Of a stretch of DNA of 44,820 bases, positions 32,165 to 41,413 are shown piece by piece. Under the pieces are notes generated by a model. It saw only the letters and a program-made list of their open reading frames with translations. It searched no databases and was not told the DNA's origin. The position numbers were made by a program, and so were the translations under genes. Location of the stretch: NCBI GenBank assembly GCA_023416745.1, contig JAEZHF010000047.1, positions 1-44,820 on the forward strand, in the 5' to 3' direction. Each line of letters opens with the position of its first letter. Positions within the stretch are counted from its first letter, which is position 1. This DNA is from Bacillota bacterium. Its GTDB lineage: Bacteria; Bacillota; Clostridia; Christensenellales; SZUA-584.

Positions 32165-32773
32165 CTATAACCATTTTTTCAGAAGTTCTTTAATCTCGGA
32201 GAGAGTCTCAGCTTTCTGTGCACTGTTTTCTCCCTTGCTTTTGGTTTTCATCAGATAGTTTACGATCGCGATGGCTTCATCGTCCGAAAGATCCTTGAGA
32301 TCCTGGGTTTCAGCCGCCTCGCTTCTTGTGCCTTTTTTCTGGCTTTCCTTCCGGACAAACTCAATTTCTTCCGCCTGCATCATGAAGGCATCCGAATCCA
32401 TGTCCATTCCTTCGATCTGGTGCAGAGCCCCCTGCATGCTGCTCGCCGAAAAGTTAACGCTCTCAAACAGCTTGGAGCTGTTCCGCGAGTACTCGTTCCA
32501 GCTTTTCCGGTTGTTCAGATAAATCGTGAAGAAACGTATTTCACGCGCAGAGATATGCTCCAGTTTTTTTTCGCTCTCCATGAAAAGCAGCAGGTGGATT
32601 GACTTTTTGGAGATCATATAAACGATGATCCGCTTGCTCCATGTCCGAAACTTTTCATTAAAAAAACAAACCGCCTCCAGTATGTCGTCCTGCTTTGACG
32701 TAAAATCGATCTGACTACCCTTCTCTGAAGGAGTAATCAGCTTCAGTGTCATGTCATATATATTCCTGATCAT
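32165..32773 (-). CDS. Uncharacterised 202-residue protein heading the osmoprotectant operon
   Basis: I do not recognise a family. The protein is hydrophilic with no signal peptide or membrane helix. The first ~100 residues mix strands and helices (RIIVYMISKKSIHLLLFMES); the centre has SAREIRFFTIYLNNRKSWNE; the C-terminal third is charged and helical (EEIEFVRKESQKKGTRSEAA, ending LSEIKELLKKWL). The stop is 10 nt before the ATPase ATG, so it is probably co-transcribed and may regulate or assist the transporter; that is context inference only. RBS before the ATG is weak. The 245-nt divergent region upstream should hold the operon promoter. Confidence 0.65.
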   Translation of the reverse strand: MIRNIYDMTLKLITPSEKGSQIDFTSKQDDILEAVCFFNEKFRTWSKRIIVYMISKKSIHLLLFMESEKKLEHISAREIRFFTIYLNNRKSWNEYSRNSSKLFESVNFSASSMQGALHQIEGMDMDSDAFMMQAEEIEFVRKESQKKGTRSEAAETQDLKDLSDDEAIAIVNYLMKTKSKGENSAQKAETLSEIKELLKKWL

Positions 32774-32924
32774 AAATGCACCGCTTCATATATTTTTTTC
32801 TGTTATAAATAGGTTAAACGATTTAAAACGGTTTTGTCAAGTCAAAGCGGATTTATACTCTACCATTATAAGCGAATATAGTAGCGGATAAAGGAGAATT
32901 AATATTTTTTATACTATGTACTCG

Positions 32925-33000
32925 AAAGGCAGTACAGCAGGTCAGTTGGAAGCATACAGTTTAATACGAAGAACTGACATGTAGCCAACGGGCTGCCTTT
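32925..33000 (+). promoter_or_regulatory. Structured 5' leader of the kinase-glycogen operon
   Basis: AAAGGCAG (32925-32932) pairs with CTGCCTTT (32993-33000), enclosing GTCAGTT (32941-32947) with AACTGAC (32972-32978). CAGTTGG (32943-32949) could alternatively use CCAAC (32985-32989). The 3' arm runs into TTTT, so the outer stem could act as a terminator. A TATACT -10-like box (32910-32915) would start RNA just before it. The kinase ATG, 19 nt later, has only a weak RBS, so the fold could control expression. It does not match a riboswitch class I know. Confidence 0.5.
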
Positions 33001-33018
33001 TGGTGTATAGTAAAACAC

Positions 33019-33975
33019 ATGAAGAGACATGACGTGGTGGCGCTGGGCATTGCCGTAATGGATATACTGGCATCCCCTGTGAATAAGTCGCTGTTTGACA
33101 GGGAGAAAACTCCGGTAGACAGCATCATCGTGGCGCCAGGAGGCGACGCGGTCAATCAGGCGGAGGATCTTGCGCGGTTAGGCCGGTCAGTTGCGCTCTG
33201 CTGCCGTCTGGGAGGCGACGCGCTGGGTCGGCTGTTCACGGCGGAGATGGAAGCGAGCGGCGTTGATCTGTCGCATGTGACGGTCTCGGCCGAGTCGGTG
33301 ACCACTGCCGCTATCGTGCTGGTGGCCGCGGATGGACAGAGGAGCATACTGCACCGCCGCGGCAACAACTATGACTTTTGCATCGGCGATGTGGATTTGG
33401 ATCTGATCGCGAACGCACGTGCCCTCAGTGTGGGAAGCTTTTACGGCTGCCCGAAGCTGGACGAGGACGGCATGGAGGAAATACTCGTTCACGCACAGCG
33501 GCACGGCGTGATGACATTTGCCGACATGGCGACGGATAAGAAAGGGCGCAGGCTGAAGGGGCTCAGAGCTTTCCTGCCGCATGTGGACTGGTTTTTGCCC
33601 AGTGAGGCGGACAGCCTCCACTTGACAGAGGGGTTAAGCTGCGAGGATGCAGCCAAAACGTTTGTAGACGCAGGTGCGAGAAACGTAGTGATCAAGCTGG
33701 GCGAGCGCGGCGCGTATGCGCGGTGCCGTGATTATACCGGCTATGTGCCTGCGTATGCCGTGATTGCTAAGGACACCACCGGTTCGGGGGACGCGTTCTG
33801 CGCTGGGCTGATACACGCGCTGCTGGACGGCAAAGGCACGACGGCGGCGCTGGACTTCGCCTGTGCGTGCGGCGCGTTCAATACGCAGTATATGGGCGCG
33901 GCCAGCAGCCAGCTCAGTATGGCCAGCATTGAAGAGTTTATTAATAATAACAGCCGCCGTCCGGCGGCGAAATAA
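33019..33975 (+). CDS. PfkB-family sugar kinase
   Basis: A 318-residue ribokinase-like enzyme. N-terminal GIAVMDILASPV and the substrate-binding GGDAVNQAEDLARLG are typical, and the C-terminal signature DTTGSGDAFCAGLIHALL has the catalytic Asp and anion hole. It phosphorylates a sugar or nucleoside with ATP; the substrate is not clear. It lies 9 nt before malQ with an RBS between, so it heads the glycogen operon. The start codon has no good RBS (GGTG 15 nt upstream), unusual for this window. Confidence 0.9.
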   Translation: MKRHDVVALGIAVMDILASPVNKSLFDREKTPVDSIIVAPGGDAVNQAEDLARLGRSVALCCRLGGDALGRLFTAEMEASGVDLSHVTVSAESVTTAAIVLVAADGQRSILHRRGNNYDFCIGDVDLDLIANARALSVGSFYGCPKLDEDGMEEILVHAQRHGVMTFADMATDKKGRRLKGLRAFLPHVDWFLPSEADSLHLTEGLSCEDAAKTFVDAGARNVVIKLGERGAYARCRDYTGYVPAYAVIAKDTTGSGDAFCAGLIHALLDGKGTTAALDFACACGAFNTQYMGAASSQLSMASIEEFINNNSRRPAAK

Positions 33976-33984
33976 GGAGTCTGC

Positions 33985-35451
33985 ATGGAGCGTGGAAGCG
34001 GCATACTGCTGGGAATATCATCTCTACCCGGCCACTTTGGTATCGGTACGATGGGACAGGGGGCGCGTGGCTTTGTGGATAAGCTGGCACAAAGCGGCCA
34101 AAAATACTGGCAGATATTGCCCTTGTCGCCCACGGGTTTTGGCGACTCGCCTTACCAGTCTTTCAGCGCGTTTGCGGGCAACCCTTATTTCATTGATTTT
34201 GAGGAGCTGTTTCAAGACAATCTGCTGCCCGCAGAAGGGCTGGATCTGTGCGATAAATTGTTTGAACGGCAGTGTGACGCCGTAGACTATAAAGCCCAGT
34301 ATGAAGGCAAACAGCAGGCGCTTCAGTTGGCTTACCGTTACAGCGGTGCGCGTATAGAGGCGGAAATGGAAGCGTTTGCTCAGCAGCACGCTGAGTGGAT
34401 ATTTGACTATGCGCTGTTCATGGCGTTGAAAAACACATATGATATGAAGCCTTACTGGGAATGGCCGGAGGCGCTGGCACAGCGCAGCGACAGTGCGCTG
34501 AACGTGGCCACGCTTCGTCTCAAGGAACAGATCGGTTATCATATATTTGTACAATACCTCTTTTTCCGGCAGTGGGACGCGCTGCGCCGGTACGCGAACG
34601 ACAAAGGCATCAAGATAATCGGCGATATGCCCATTTATATTGCGGCGGACAGCGCGGACGCGTGGGCGGGCCGGGACATGCTCGACAAGCAAAACTGTAT
34701 GGCGGGCTGCCCACCGGACTATTTCAGCCCCACCGGCCAGCTGTGGGGAAACCCCGTTTACGACTGGGGTATGTTGAAAAAGTCGGGCTATGCTTGGTGG
34801 ATGCGGCGCATCGCCCATCAGATATCACTGTTTGATTATCTGCGCATCGATCATTTTCGAGCATTTGAGTCGTACTATGAAATACCCGAAGGCTCCCAAA
34901 CGGCGGAGACGGGCCGGTGGGTCAAAGGCTCCGGTATCGACTTTTTTCATCAGCTGGAGCGCCAGTTGGGTCGTCTGCCGCTGATCGCGGAGGACCTTGG
35001 GTTTCTTACACCTGAGGTGTTCGAGCTGCTCAAGGCCACCGGTTACCCGGGTCTTAAGGTGCTGCATTTCGCTTTCGACCCAGACGGAAAAAGCATTTAT
35101 CTGCCGCACCGGTATGACAGAAACTGCGTCGTCTATACGGGTACGCACGACAACGACACCACCCAGGGGTGGTATGCCGGGCTCAGCGGCGAAGATAAAG
35201 CATTTTTGAATGAGTATTTGGACGGTGTGCAGCCAGAGCGTATCCACTGGCAGTTGATACGGCTGGCGATGGGTTCCGTCGCGGATGTATGCATCATCCC
35301 GATGCAGGATGTGCTGGGGTTAGGTACATCTGCCCGCATGAACAAGCCGCAGACGTCGCAGGGCAACTGGCGGTGGCGGCTGACAGAAGGTCAGTATGAC
35401 AGCGAAACCATAAAATCGCTGGACCGCATCACCTCGCTTTTTGGACGCTAG
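33985..35451 (+). CDS. malQ: 4-alpha-glucanotransferase (amylomaltase, GH77)
   Basis: A 488-residue cytosolic enzyme that moves maltosyl or longer units between alpha-1,4-glucans. It starts with GILLGISSLPGHFGIGTMG and has the catalytic nucleophile in YLRIDHFRAFESYYEIP, the acid/base Glu in LIAEDLGFLTPEV and the third Asp in YTGTHDNDTTQGWY. Length matches bacterial MalQ. It helps degrade oligosaccharides left by GlgP and debranching. AAGGAGT precedes the ATG. A 165-nt gap separates it from glgB. Confidence 0.96.
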   Translation: MERGSGILLGISSLPGHFGIGTMGQGARGFVDKLAQSGQKYWQILPLSPTGFGDSPYQSFSAFAGNPYFIDFEELFQDNLLPAEGLDLCDKLFERQCDAVDYKAQYEGKQQALQLAYRYSGARIEAEMEAFAQQHAEWIFDYALFMALKNTYDMKPYWEWPEALAQRSDSALNVATLRLKEQIGYHIFVQYLFFRQWDALRRYANDKGIKIIGDMPIYIAADSADAWAGRDMLDKQNCMAGCPPDYFSPTGQLWGNPVYDWGMLKKSGYAWWMRRIAHQISLFDYLRIDHFRAFESYYEIPEGSQTAETGRWVKGSGIDFFHQLERQLGRLPLIAEDLGFLTPEVFELLKATGYPGLKVLHFAFDPDGKSIYLPHRYDRNCVVYTGTHDNDTTQGWYAGLSGEDKAFLNEYLDGVQPERIHWQLIRLAMGSVADVCIIPMQDVLGLGTSARMNKPQTSQGNWRWRLTEGQYDSETIKSLDRITSLFGR

Positions 35452-35511
35452 GATTGGGGGTCTATGACGGACTCCAAAGCCCTGCGCTTTACCGAAATCA
35501 AACATTTCACC

Positions 35512-35569
35512 TTGGTCAAATGAAGGGAAATACTAAAGAGTGGTCGAATATTACCAAAAGGCTGACCAA
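35512..35569. repeat. Inverted repeat between malQ and glgB
   Basis: TTGGTCA (35512-35518) and TGACCAA (35563-35569) are perfect inverted repeats 44 nt apart within the 165-nt gap. It could form an mRNA hairpin affecting processing or glgB expression. No T-tract follows. Confidence 0.35.
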
Positions 35570-35616
35570 AGAGGAAGTTACGGAACCTATGGACGGGAGA
35601 AAGAGGATTTCGGAGT

Positions 35617-37527
35617 ATGAGAGACTGTTCAAAGTACATCAACACTGACGAAATCTACCTGTTTAATACTGGGGAAGCGCAGCAGGCCTATTCAAATTTC
35701 GGTTGTCATTTCATAGAGGAGCTTAATGCTCACCGTTTCATGGTGTGGGCACCCAACGCACAGTTCGTCAGCGTCGTGGGAGATTTCAACGGCTGGGATG
35801 CGTCGAAGAACAGTATGGAGCGGCTGCCTGCCGGCGTGTTTGCCGCGTTTGTTCCGGGGCTTAAGGACGGAGACTGTTATAAATATCATATCGTAGGCTA
35901 CGACAACCAAACGGTACTGAAAGCAGACCCGTTTGCATTTCACGCTGAGGTGCGCCCGCAGACGGCTTCAAAGGTGTGGAGCCTCGGCGGATACGCGTGG
36001 CGCGATTTGGATTACCTTGAAAAGCGCAAAAAGATGAATTCACTGCAAAGGCCGATGGCGATATATGAGATGCACATCGGTTCGTGGCGCTTAAAAGCAG
36101 GCTACCGCTTCGCAAACATGCGCGAGGTAGCCGATGAGCTTTCCGACTATCTGTTGGAGATGAACTTCACACATGTGGAGATCATGCCCGTCACTGAATA
36201 CCCGCTGGACGATTCGTGGGGCTATCAGGTGACCGGCTATTACGCGGTGACCAGCCGATATGGCACGCCGCAAGATTTCATGTATTTCGTGGATACGATG
36301 CACGCAAAAGGCATCGGCGTCATCATGGACTGGGTGCCCGCGCATTTCCCCAAGGACGCGCACGGTCTCGCAAGATTTGACGGCACCTGCTTATACGAGC
36401 ACCAAAACCCGCTGCAGGCCAACCACCCGCAGTGGGGAACGCTGATATTTAACTACAGCCGTCCCGAAGTGGTAAGCTTCCTCGTGTCCAGCGCGATGTT
36501 CTTTTTCGATGTATACCACATCGACGGCATACGGGTGGACGCGGTCACGTCCATGCTGTATCTGGACTACGCCCGCAACAAGGGTGAGTTCATGCCCAAT
36601 GAACACGGTGGAAATATAGACTATCACGCTGTGGCCTTTCTAAAGAAGCTCAACGCTGTGATACTGACACGCTACCCCGGTGCAATCACGATCGCGGAGG
36701 AGTCCACCTCGTACCCCAAAATAACGAGCCCTCCCTATGACGGCGGTCTGGGTTTTATGTACAAGTGGAACATGGGCTTCATGCACGACACGCTCAAGTA
36801 TATGTCGGTAGACCCTATATTTCGGCAGTATTATCACAGCAAGATGACATTCTCGCTTTGTTACGCATTTACCGAGAACTTCGTACTGCCGTATTCGCAC
36901 GACGAAGTGGTGCACGGAAAGCGCTCACTGCTGGACAAGATGCACGGCAGCTACGACAACAAGTTTGCGTCGCTGCGCGCGCTGCTTGGGTTTATGTACG
37001 CACATCCTGGTAAAAAGCTGCTGTTCATGGGGAGCGAATTCGGGCAGTTTATCGAATGGGCTCACAAAAAGCAACTGGATTGGTTCCTGCTGGAATACGA
37101 CAGGCACCGCCAGATACAGCAGTATGTCAAAGCGCTTAACGCATTTTATAAGAATTCCCCCCTCTTTTGGGAGGTGGAGGGCAGCTGGGACGGCTTTGCG
37201 TGGCTCAACGCGGACAACGCGGAACAGAGCGCCTATGCTTTTATGCGCCGCAGCCGGGATGGCCGCGTGTGTGTCTGTGCGTTCAATTTCACGCCCAATC
37301 CGGTGAACGGCTTTGTGATCGGTTTGCCGTCCGAAGGCGTGCTGTCGGTAGCGTTCAACAGTGACAATGAGGCTTACGGAGGGGGTGGAAACCGTCAGCC
37401 TGAAGAGATTCCTGCTTTAGAGCAGGGGTTCGGCGGCCATCCGTTCAGCGCCGTGCTGGATCTGCCGCCGCTGTCGTCTGTGTACTACCAATTAACTGAA
37501 AATCCAAATCGAGGTGATGAAGTATGA
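35617..37527 (+). CDS. glgB: 1,4-alpha-glucan branching enzyme (GH13)
   Basis: A 636-residue enzyme that cuts alpha-1,4 chains and rejoins them as alpha-1,6 branches. Residues ~20-125 form a CBM48-type domain (HRFMVWAPNAQFVSVVGDFN). The GH13 barrel has DSWGYQVTGYYAVTSRYGTP, nucleophile Asp308 (IRVDAVTSMLYLDY), acid/base Glu near 361 (IAEESTSYP) and the stabilising Asp in PYSHDEVVHGKRSLL. A C-terminal beta domain is present. ATG 35617 lies after AGAGGATTTCGGAG. The stop overlaps glgC by 4 nt. Confidence 0.96.
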   Translation: MRDCSKYINTDEIYLFNTGEAQQAYSNFGCHFIEELNAHRFMVWAPNAQFVSVVGDFNGWDASKNSMERLPAGVFAAFVPGLKDGDCYKYHIVGYDNQTVLKADPFAFHAEVRPQTASKVWSLGGYAWRDLDYLEKRKKMNSLQRPMAIYEMHIGSWRLKAGYRFANMREVADELSDYLLEMNFTHVEIMPVTEYPLDDSWGYQVTGYYAVTSRYGTPQDFMYFVDTMHAKGIGVIMDWVPAHFPKDAHGLARFDGTCLYEHQNPLQANHPQWGTLIFNYSRPEVVSFLVSSAMFFFDVYHIDGIRVDAVTSMLYLDYARNKGEFMPNEHGGNIDYHAVAFLKKLNAVILTRYPGAITIAEESTSYPKITSPPYDGGLGFMYKWNMGFMHDTLKYMSVDPIFRQYYHSKMTFSLCYAFTENFVLPYSHDEVVHGKRSLLDKMHGSYDNKFASLRALLGFMYAHPGKKLLFMGSEFGQFIEWAHKKQLDWFLLEYDRHRQIQQYVKALNAFYKNSPLFWEVEGSWDGFAWLNADNAEQSAYAFMRRSRDGRVCVCAFNFTPNPVNGFVIGLPSEGVLSVAFNSDNEAYGGGGNRQPEEIPALEQGFGGHPFSAVLDLPPLSSVYYQLTENPNRGDEV

Positions 37528-38744
37528 TCAACAAGAAAAAGTGTATTGCCATGCTGCTTGCAGGAGGGCAGGGTGCGCGTCTGGGCGTGCTGACCAAAAC
37601 GCGCGCAAAACCGGCTGTGCCCTACGGCGGCAAGTATAAGATCATCGATTTTCCTCTCTCCAACTGCACCAACTCGGGGCTGGACACGGTGGGCGTGCTG
37701 ACGCAGTATCAACCGTTGGAGCTGAACTCGTACATCAGCACGGGCGCGCCGTGGGACCTCGACAGCAACACAGGAGGTGTATTCATACTGCCGCCATACC
37801 TGAAAGCGGAGCGCGGAGAATGGTATACCGGCACGGCCAACGCTATCTATCAGAACAGCTTTTTCATCGACAAATTCGATCCGGACTATCTGCTGGTGTT
37901 GTCAGGCGATCACATCTACAAGATGGACTACAGCGCAATGCTCAAGTTCCATATACAGACGGAAGCGTCCGCCACCATTGCGGTGATTGAGGTGCCGATC
38001 GAGGATGCATCGCGGTTTGGCATCATGAACACCGACAATACGATGAGAGTCATCGAGTTTGAGGAAAAGCCGGAGAGGCCAAAAAATAATCTGGCGTCGA
38101 TGGGCGTATACATATTCAACTGGCATAATGTGAAGGAATATATGCAGGCGGACAATGAGGATAGGACGTCGGCCAACGATTTCGGCAAGAACATCATTCC
38201 CCGCATGCTCGCGGCGGACGAGATGATATTTGCCTACCGCTTCAAAGGGTACTGGAAGGACGTGGGGACGATTGAGAGCCTGTGGGAGGCCAATATGGAG
38301 CTGCTGCAGGATCATCCCGAGCTGAACCTGCACGACCCATCATGGAAGATACTATCCCGGAACCCCAATCAGCCGCCGCATTACGTGGGCGACGAAGCGA
38401 AGATTCGAACGAGCTTTATTTCGGAGGGCTGCCGAATTTACGGTACGGTGGAAAACAGCGTGCTGTTCCCTGAGGTCACGATCGCGGCGGGGGCTCATGT
38501 GCGCGACAGCATCATCATGCAGAACACCGTGGTGGGCGAAGACTGCGAAATCGTCCGAACCATCATCGACGAGGATGTGGTGGTGGAACATGGCTGCCGT
38601 ATCGGCGGAGACGAGAAGATCACGGTGATCGGTCAGGGAGCCCGCATCAGCCCAAGGCTGGACATCGAGCAGGGGACCTCCATACAGCCGGACTGTGAGT
38701 ATATCAACGATGTGTGTGAAGCCGGAAATGAGGTGACCTTGTGA
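37524..38744 (+). CDS. glgC: Glucose-1-phosphate adenylyltransferase, catalytic subunit
   Basis: A 406-residue enzyme making ADP-glucose from ATP and glucose-1-phosphate, the committed step. The nucleotidyl-transferase motif LAGGQGARLGVLTKTRAKPA is intact, as are IIDFPLSNCTNSG, WYTGTANAIYQN, and the metal site LSGDHIYKMDY. A C-terminal left-handed beta-helix follows (SEGCRIYGTVENSVLFPEVT). It overlaps both neighbours by 4 nt (ATGA with glgB, GTGA with glgD), consistent with a GlgC-GlgD heterotetramer made in fixed ratio. Confidence 0.96.
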   Translation: MINKKKCIAMLLAGGQGARLGVLTKTRAKPAVPYGGKYKIIDFPLSNCTNSGLDTVGVLTQYQPLELNSYISTGAPWDLDSNTGGVFILPPYLKAERGEWYTGTANAIYQNSFFIDKFDPDYLLVLSGDHIYKMDYSAMLKFHIQTEASATIAVIEVPIEDASRFGIMNTDNTMRVIEFEEKPERPKNNLASMGVYIFNWHNVKEYMQADNEDRTSANDFGKNIIPRMLAADEMIFAYRFKGYWKDVGTIESLWEANMELLQDHPELNLHDPSWKILSRNPNQPPHYVGDEAKIRTSFISEGCRIYGTVENSVLFPEVTIAAGAHVRDSIIMQNTVVGEDCEIVRTIIDEDVVVEHGCRIGGDEKITVIGQGARISPRLDIEQGTSIQPDCEYINDVCEAGNEVTL

Positions 38745-39868
38745 TTAAAGATGTATTCGGCCTGATATATGCCGGTGAGGAAAATTACAATCTGCGTGAG
38801 CTTGTGCTGATCCGGTCCATCGCAGCGCTGCCTGTGGGCGGGCGTTACCGCGTGATCGATTTTGCGCTGTCTAACATGGTCAACAGCGGCATCCGCAACG
38901 TGGGCATCATCACGCAGAAAAATTACCAGTCGCTGATGGACCATGTGGGTTCCGGCAAGGAATGGGACCTTTCCCGCAAAACGGATGGCTTGTTCATGCT
39001 GCCGCCTTTTGACAACGCCGAGAACACGGGCATTTACCGGGGCATCTCTGATGCGATACGCAGCAACATGTCGTATATCAAGCGCGCTTCGCAGCCTTAT
39101 TGCCTGCTGGTGGGCTCCAGCACCGTCCACACTGCAACATACAACCATATGTTAAAAGCGCATCTGGAGAAGAAAGCTGACATCACGATACTCTACAATG
39201 TGGACAACGGCGGCGGCGAAAGCCGCGAACACTATCGCGGTCTGCGGTTGTTTACTGACGAGGACGGTTGGGTCACAGAGATGGATTACAACTTCAAATA
39301 TTCAAGCTCCGACAAGGCAGGTATGGAAGTGTATCTGATTCACAAGAGCCTGCTCGAATACGTGATCGATCGCAGCATCGCGCACGGGCATTTCGATTTC
39401 GTGAACGATGCACTGCTGAAAAACGTGAAGAATCTGCGTATACTGGGGATTGAGCACAAAGGCTATGTAGGCCGGCTTGATTCTGTCAACGCATACTACG
39501 ATATGAACATGGACATGCTGAGGCCCGAGGTGCAAAAGGACCTGTTTTATACCGGCCGCCCGGTGTACACCAAGATCAAGGACGAGGCACCGGTGAAATA
39601 CGGCGATAACGCCGCCGTCAAAAACAGCCTGCTCGCCAACGGCTGCGTCATCAAAGGCGAGGTAGAGGACTGCATGCTGTTCCGCGGCGTGCGCGTGGGC
39701 AATGGCGCGCGGCTCAAGGGCTGCATTATCATGCAGGAATGCGATATTGACGCGAACTGCTCGCTTGAGTATATCATCGCTGACAAGAACTGCCACATCC
39801 GAGAAGGGCGCACGCTGGTGGGAGACCCCAACTATCCCAGCATCATCCGGAAAGGGTCGGTGTTGTGA
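38741..39868 (+). CDS. glgD: ADP-glucose pyrophosphorylase regulatory subunit
   Basis: A 375-residue GlgC paralogue without catalytic motifs. The GG-loop is replaced by LIYAGEENYNLRELVLIRSI, and the metal-binding SGD segment by LVGSSTVHTATYNHM. Fold markers remain: GGRYRVIDFALSNMVNSGIR and the beta-helix (LANGCVIKGEVEDCMLFRGV). In Firmicutes GlgD modulates GlgC activity. The start is GTG 38741 overlapping the glgC stop. One base separates its stop from the glgA ATG. Confidence 0.95.
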   Translation: MIKDVFGLIYAGEENYNLRELVLIRSIAALPVGGRYRVIDFALSNMVNSGIRNVGIITQKNYQSLMDHVGSGKEWDLSRKTDGLFMLPPFDNAENTGIYRGISDAIRSNMSYIKRASQPYCLLVGSSTVHTATYNHMLKAHLEKKADITILYNVDNGGGESREHYRGLRLFTDEDGWVTEMDYNFKYSSSDKAGMEVYLIHKSLLEYVIDRSIAHGHFDFVNDALLKNVKNLRILGIEHKGYVGRLDSVNAYYDMNMDMLRPEVQKDLFYTGRPVYTKIKDEAPVKYGDNAAVKNSLLANGCVIKGEVEDCMLFRGVRVGNGARLKGCIIMQECDIDANCSLEYIIADKNCHIREGRTLVGDPNYPSIIRKGSVL

Positions 39869-39869
39869 G

Positions 39870-41375
39870 ATGGCAACAAAGATTGTGATACAAAGGAACA
39901 AGAATAATGCGAAGCCGCAGCCCTCGGTACTGATGGCCGCTGCAGAGTGCGCGCCCTTCGCCAAGACGGGCGGGCTGGCCGATGTGGTGGGCACACTGTC
40001 CCGCGAGCTGAAAGGTATGGGCATCGACATCCGGCTGATGCTGCCGTATCACCGCGTGATCAAGGATAAGCTCCACGATTCCGCCGTCCATCTGGTCAGC
40101 TTTGGCGTGGACCTCGGGTGGCGTTCACAGTACGTGGGCGTGGAGGTATACGACTGGGAAGGCATCCCTGTCTATTTCATCGATAACGAGTATTATTTCG
40201 GGCACGCGATATACCGGGGCGGCAGCTTTGAGGGTGAACAGTACGCATACTTTTCGCGCGCGGTGCTGGAAGCCCTGCCGCTGATCGGCTTCGAGCCCGA
40301 CATCATCCATGTGAACGACTGGCATACCGCGATGATACCGATGCTGATGAAGACGCAATACGACGGGCGCCCGCAAAGCCTCGCCAAGGCGGTGCTGTCG
40401 GTGCACAGTTTGGGTTATCAGGGGCGGTTCGACTTCGGCTTCGCGGCGGATCTGCTGGGCATAGAGGGTAAATATTATCATCCGGATTACTTAGAGTTTC
40501 ACGGCGGCGCGAACTTCATGAAGGGCGGCATCGTTTTCGCCGACAAAATTATAACCGTGAGCCCCACATACGCGGATGAGATCAGGACACCGTATTACGG
40601 CGAGGGGCTGGACGGTGTGTTGCAGGCTCGGGAACACGACCTAATTGGGATACTCAACGGCATCGATACGGAGGCGTTTAACCCGGCGGAAGACAAGCTG
40701 ATTCCCTATAGTTACAGTGCTGATGACCTTTCCGGCAAGCGGAAAAACAAGGAAGCGCTAATTGGCGAGTTGGGGATCAAGATCAGTCCCGATACGCCGC
40801 TGGTCGGTATGGTGACGCGGCTGACGCGGCAAAAGGGGCTGGATCTCGTGCTCCGTATATTCGATGAGCTGATGGATACCGAGGATGTCGGTTTTGTGCT
40901 GCTGGGCACAGGTGATACGGAATACGAGGAGTTCTTCCGCAATGCAGCCTACCGCACAGGCGGTCGCGCCAAAGGCCTGACGCTGTTCGACGACGGACTG
41001 GCGCACCGCATATACGCCGGCAGCGACCTTTTTCTGATGCCTTCGCGGTTTGAGCCCTGCGGGCTGACCCAGATGATATCGCTGCGGTACGGTACGCTGC
41101 CCATCGTGCGGGCCACAGGCGGGCTGAAGGATACCGTTGCGCCATACAATGAATATACTGGAGAGGGAAACGGCTTTTCCTTTGACAACTACAACGCGCA
41201 CGACATGCTCAGCACCATCCGATTCGCGCTGAAAACAAGCCGTGACGCAGACCGTATGCAGGCACTGAGGCAACGCGCGATGTCGGAGGATTTGAGCTTC
41301 AGGAACAGTGCGATGGAATATGCAGCTGTGTACCGGTCGATGACAGACGTTGACACGGACGCTTCGCTCACATAG
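39870..41375 (+). CDS. glgA: Glycogen synthase (GT5)
   Basis: A 501-residue glycosyltransferase that extends alpha-1,4-glucan from ADP-glucose. N-terminal AAECAPFAKTGGLADVVG contains the KTGGL nucleotide-sugar motif, and PSRFEPCGLTQMISLRYGTL with RATGGLKDTV is the C-terminal catalytic region. A ~17-residue basic extension (MATKIVIQRNKNNAKPQPS) precedes the usual start of the fold. I used ATG 39870, one base after the glgD stop; the frame is open upstream inside glgD but that is overlap only. Confidence 0.95.
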   Translation: MATKIVIQRNKNNAKPQPSVLMAAAECAPFAKTGGLADVVGTLSRELKGMGIDIRLMLPYHRVIKDKLHDSAVHLVSFGVDLGWRSQYVGVEVYDWEGIPVYFIDNEYYFGHAIYRGGSFEGEQYAYFSRAVLEALPLIGFEPDIIHVNDWHTAMIPMLMKTQYDGRPQSLAKAVLSVHSLGYQGRFDFGFAADLLGIEGKYYHPDYLEFHGGANFMKGGIVFADKIITVSPTYADEIRTPYYGEGLDGVLQAREHDLIGILNGIDTEAFNPAEDKLIPYSYSADDLSGKRKNKEALIGELGIKISPDTPLVGMVTRLTRQKGLDLVLRIFDELMDTEDVGFVLLGTGDTEYEEFFRNAAYRTGGRAKGLTLFDDGLAHRIYAGSDLFLMPSRFEPCGLTQMISLRYGTLPIVRATGGLKDTVAPYNEYTGEGNGFSFDNYNAHDMLSTIRFALKTSRDADRMQALRQRAMSEDLSFRNSAMEYAAVYRSMTDVDTDASLT

Positions 41376-41413
41376 AATAGGCACAATATAGGGAGAATCT
41401 CGGAGGACGGATA

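Noticed and set aside
35454..35648. 64-codon frame between malQ and glgB
   Set aside because: No RBS, overlaps the glgB start and holds an inverted repeat; probably an untranslated spacer.
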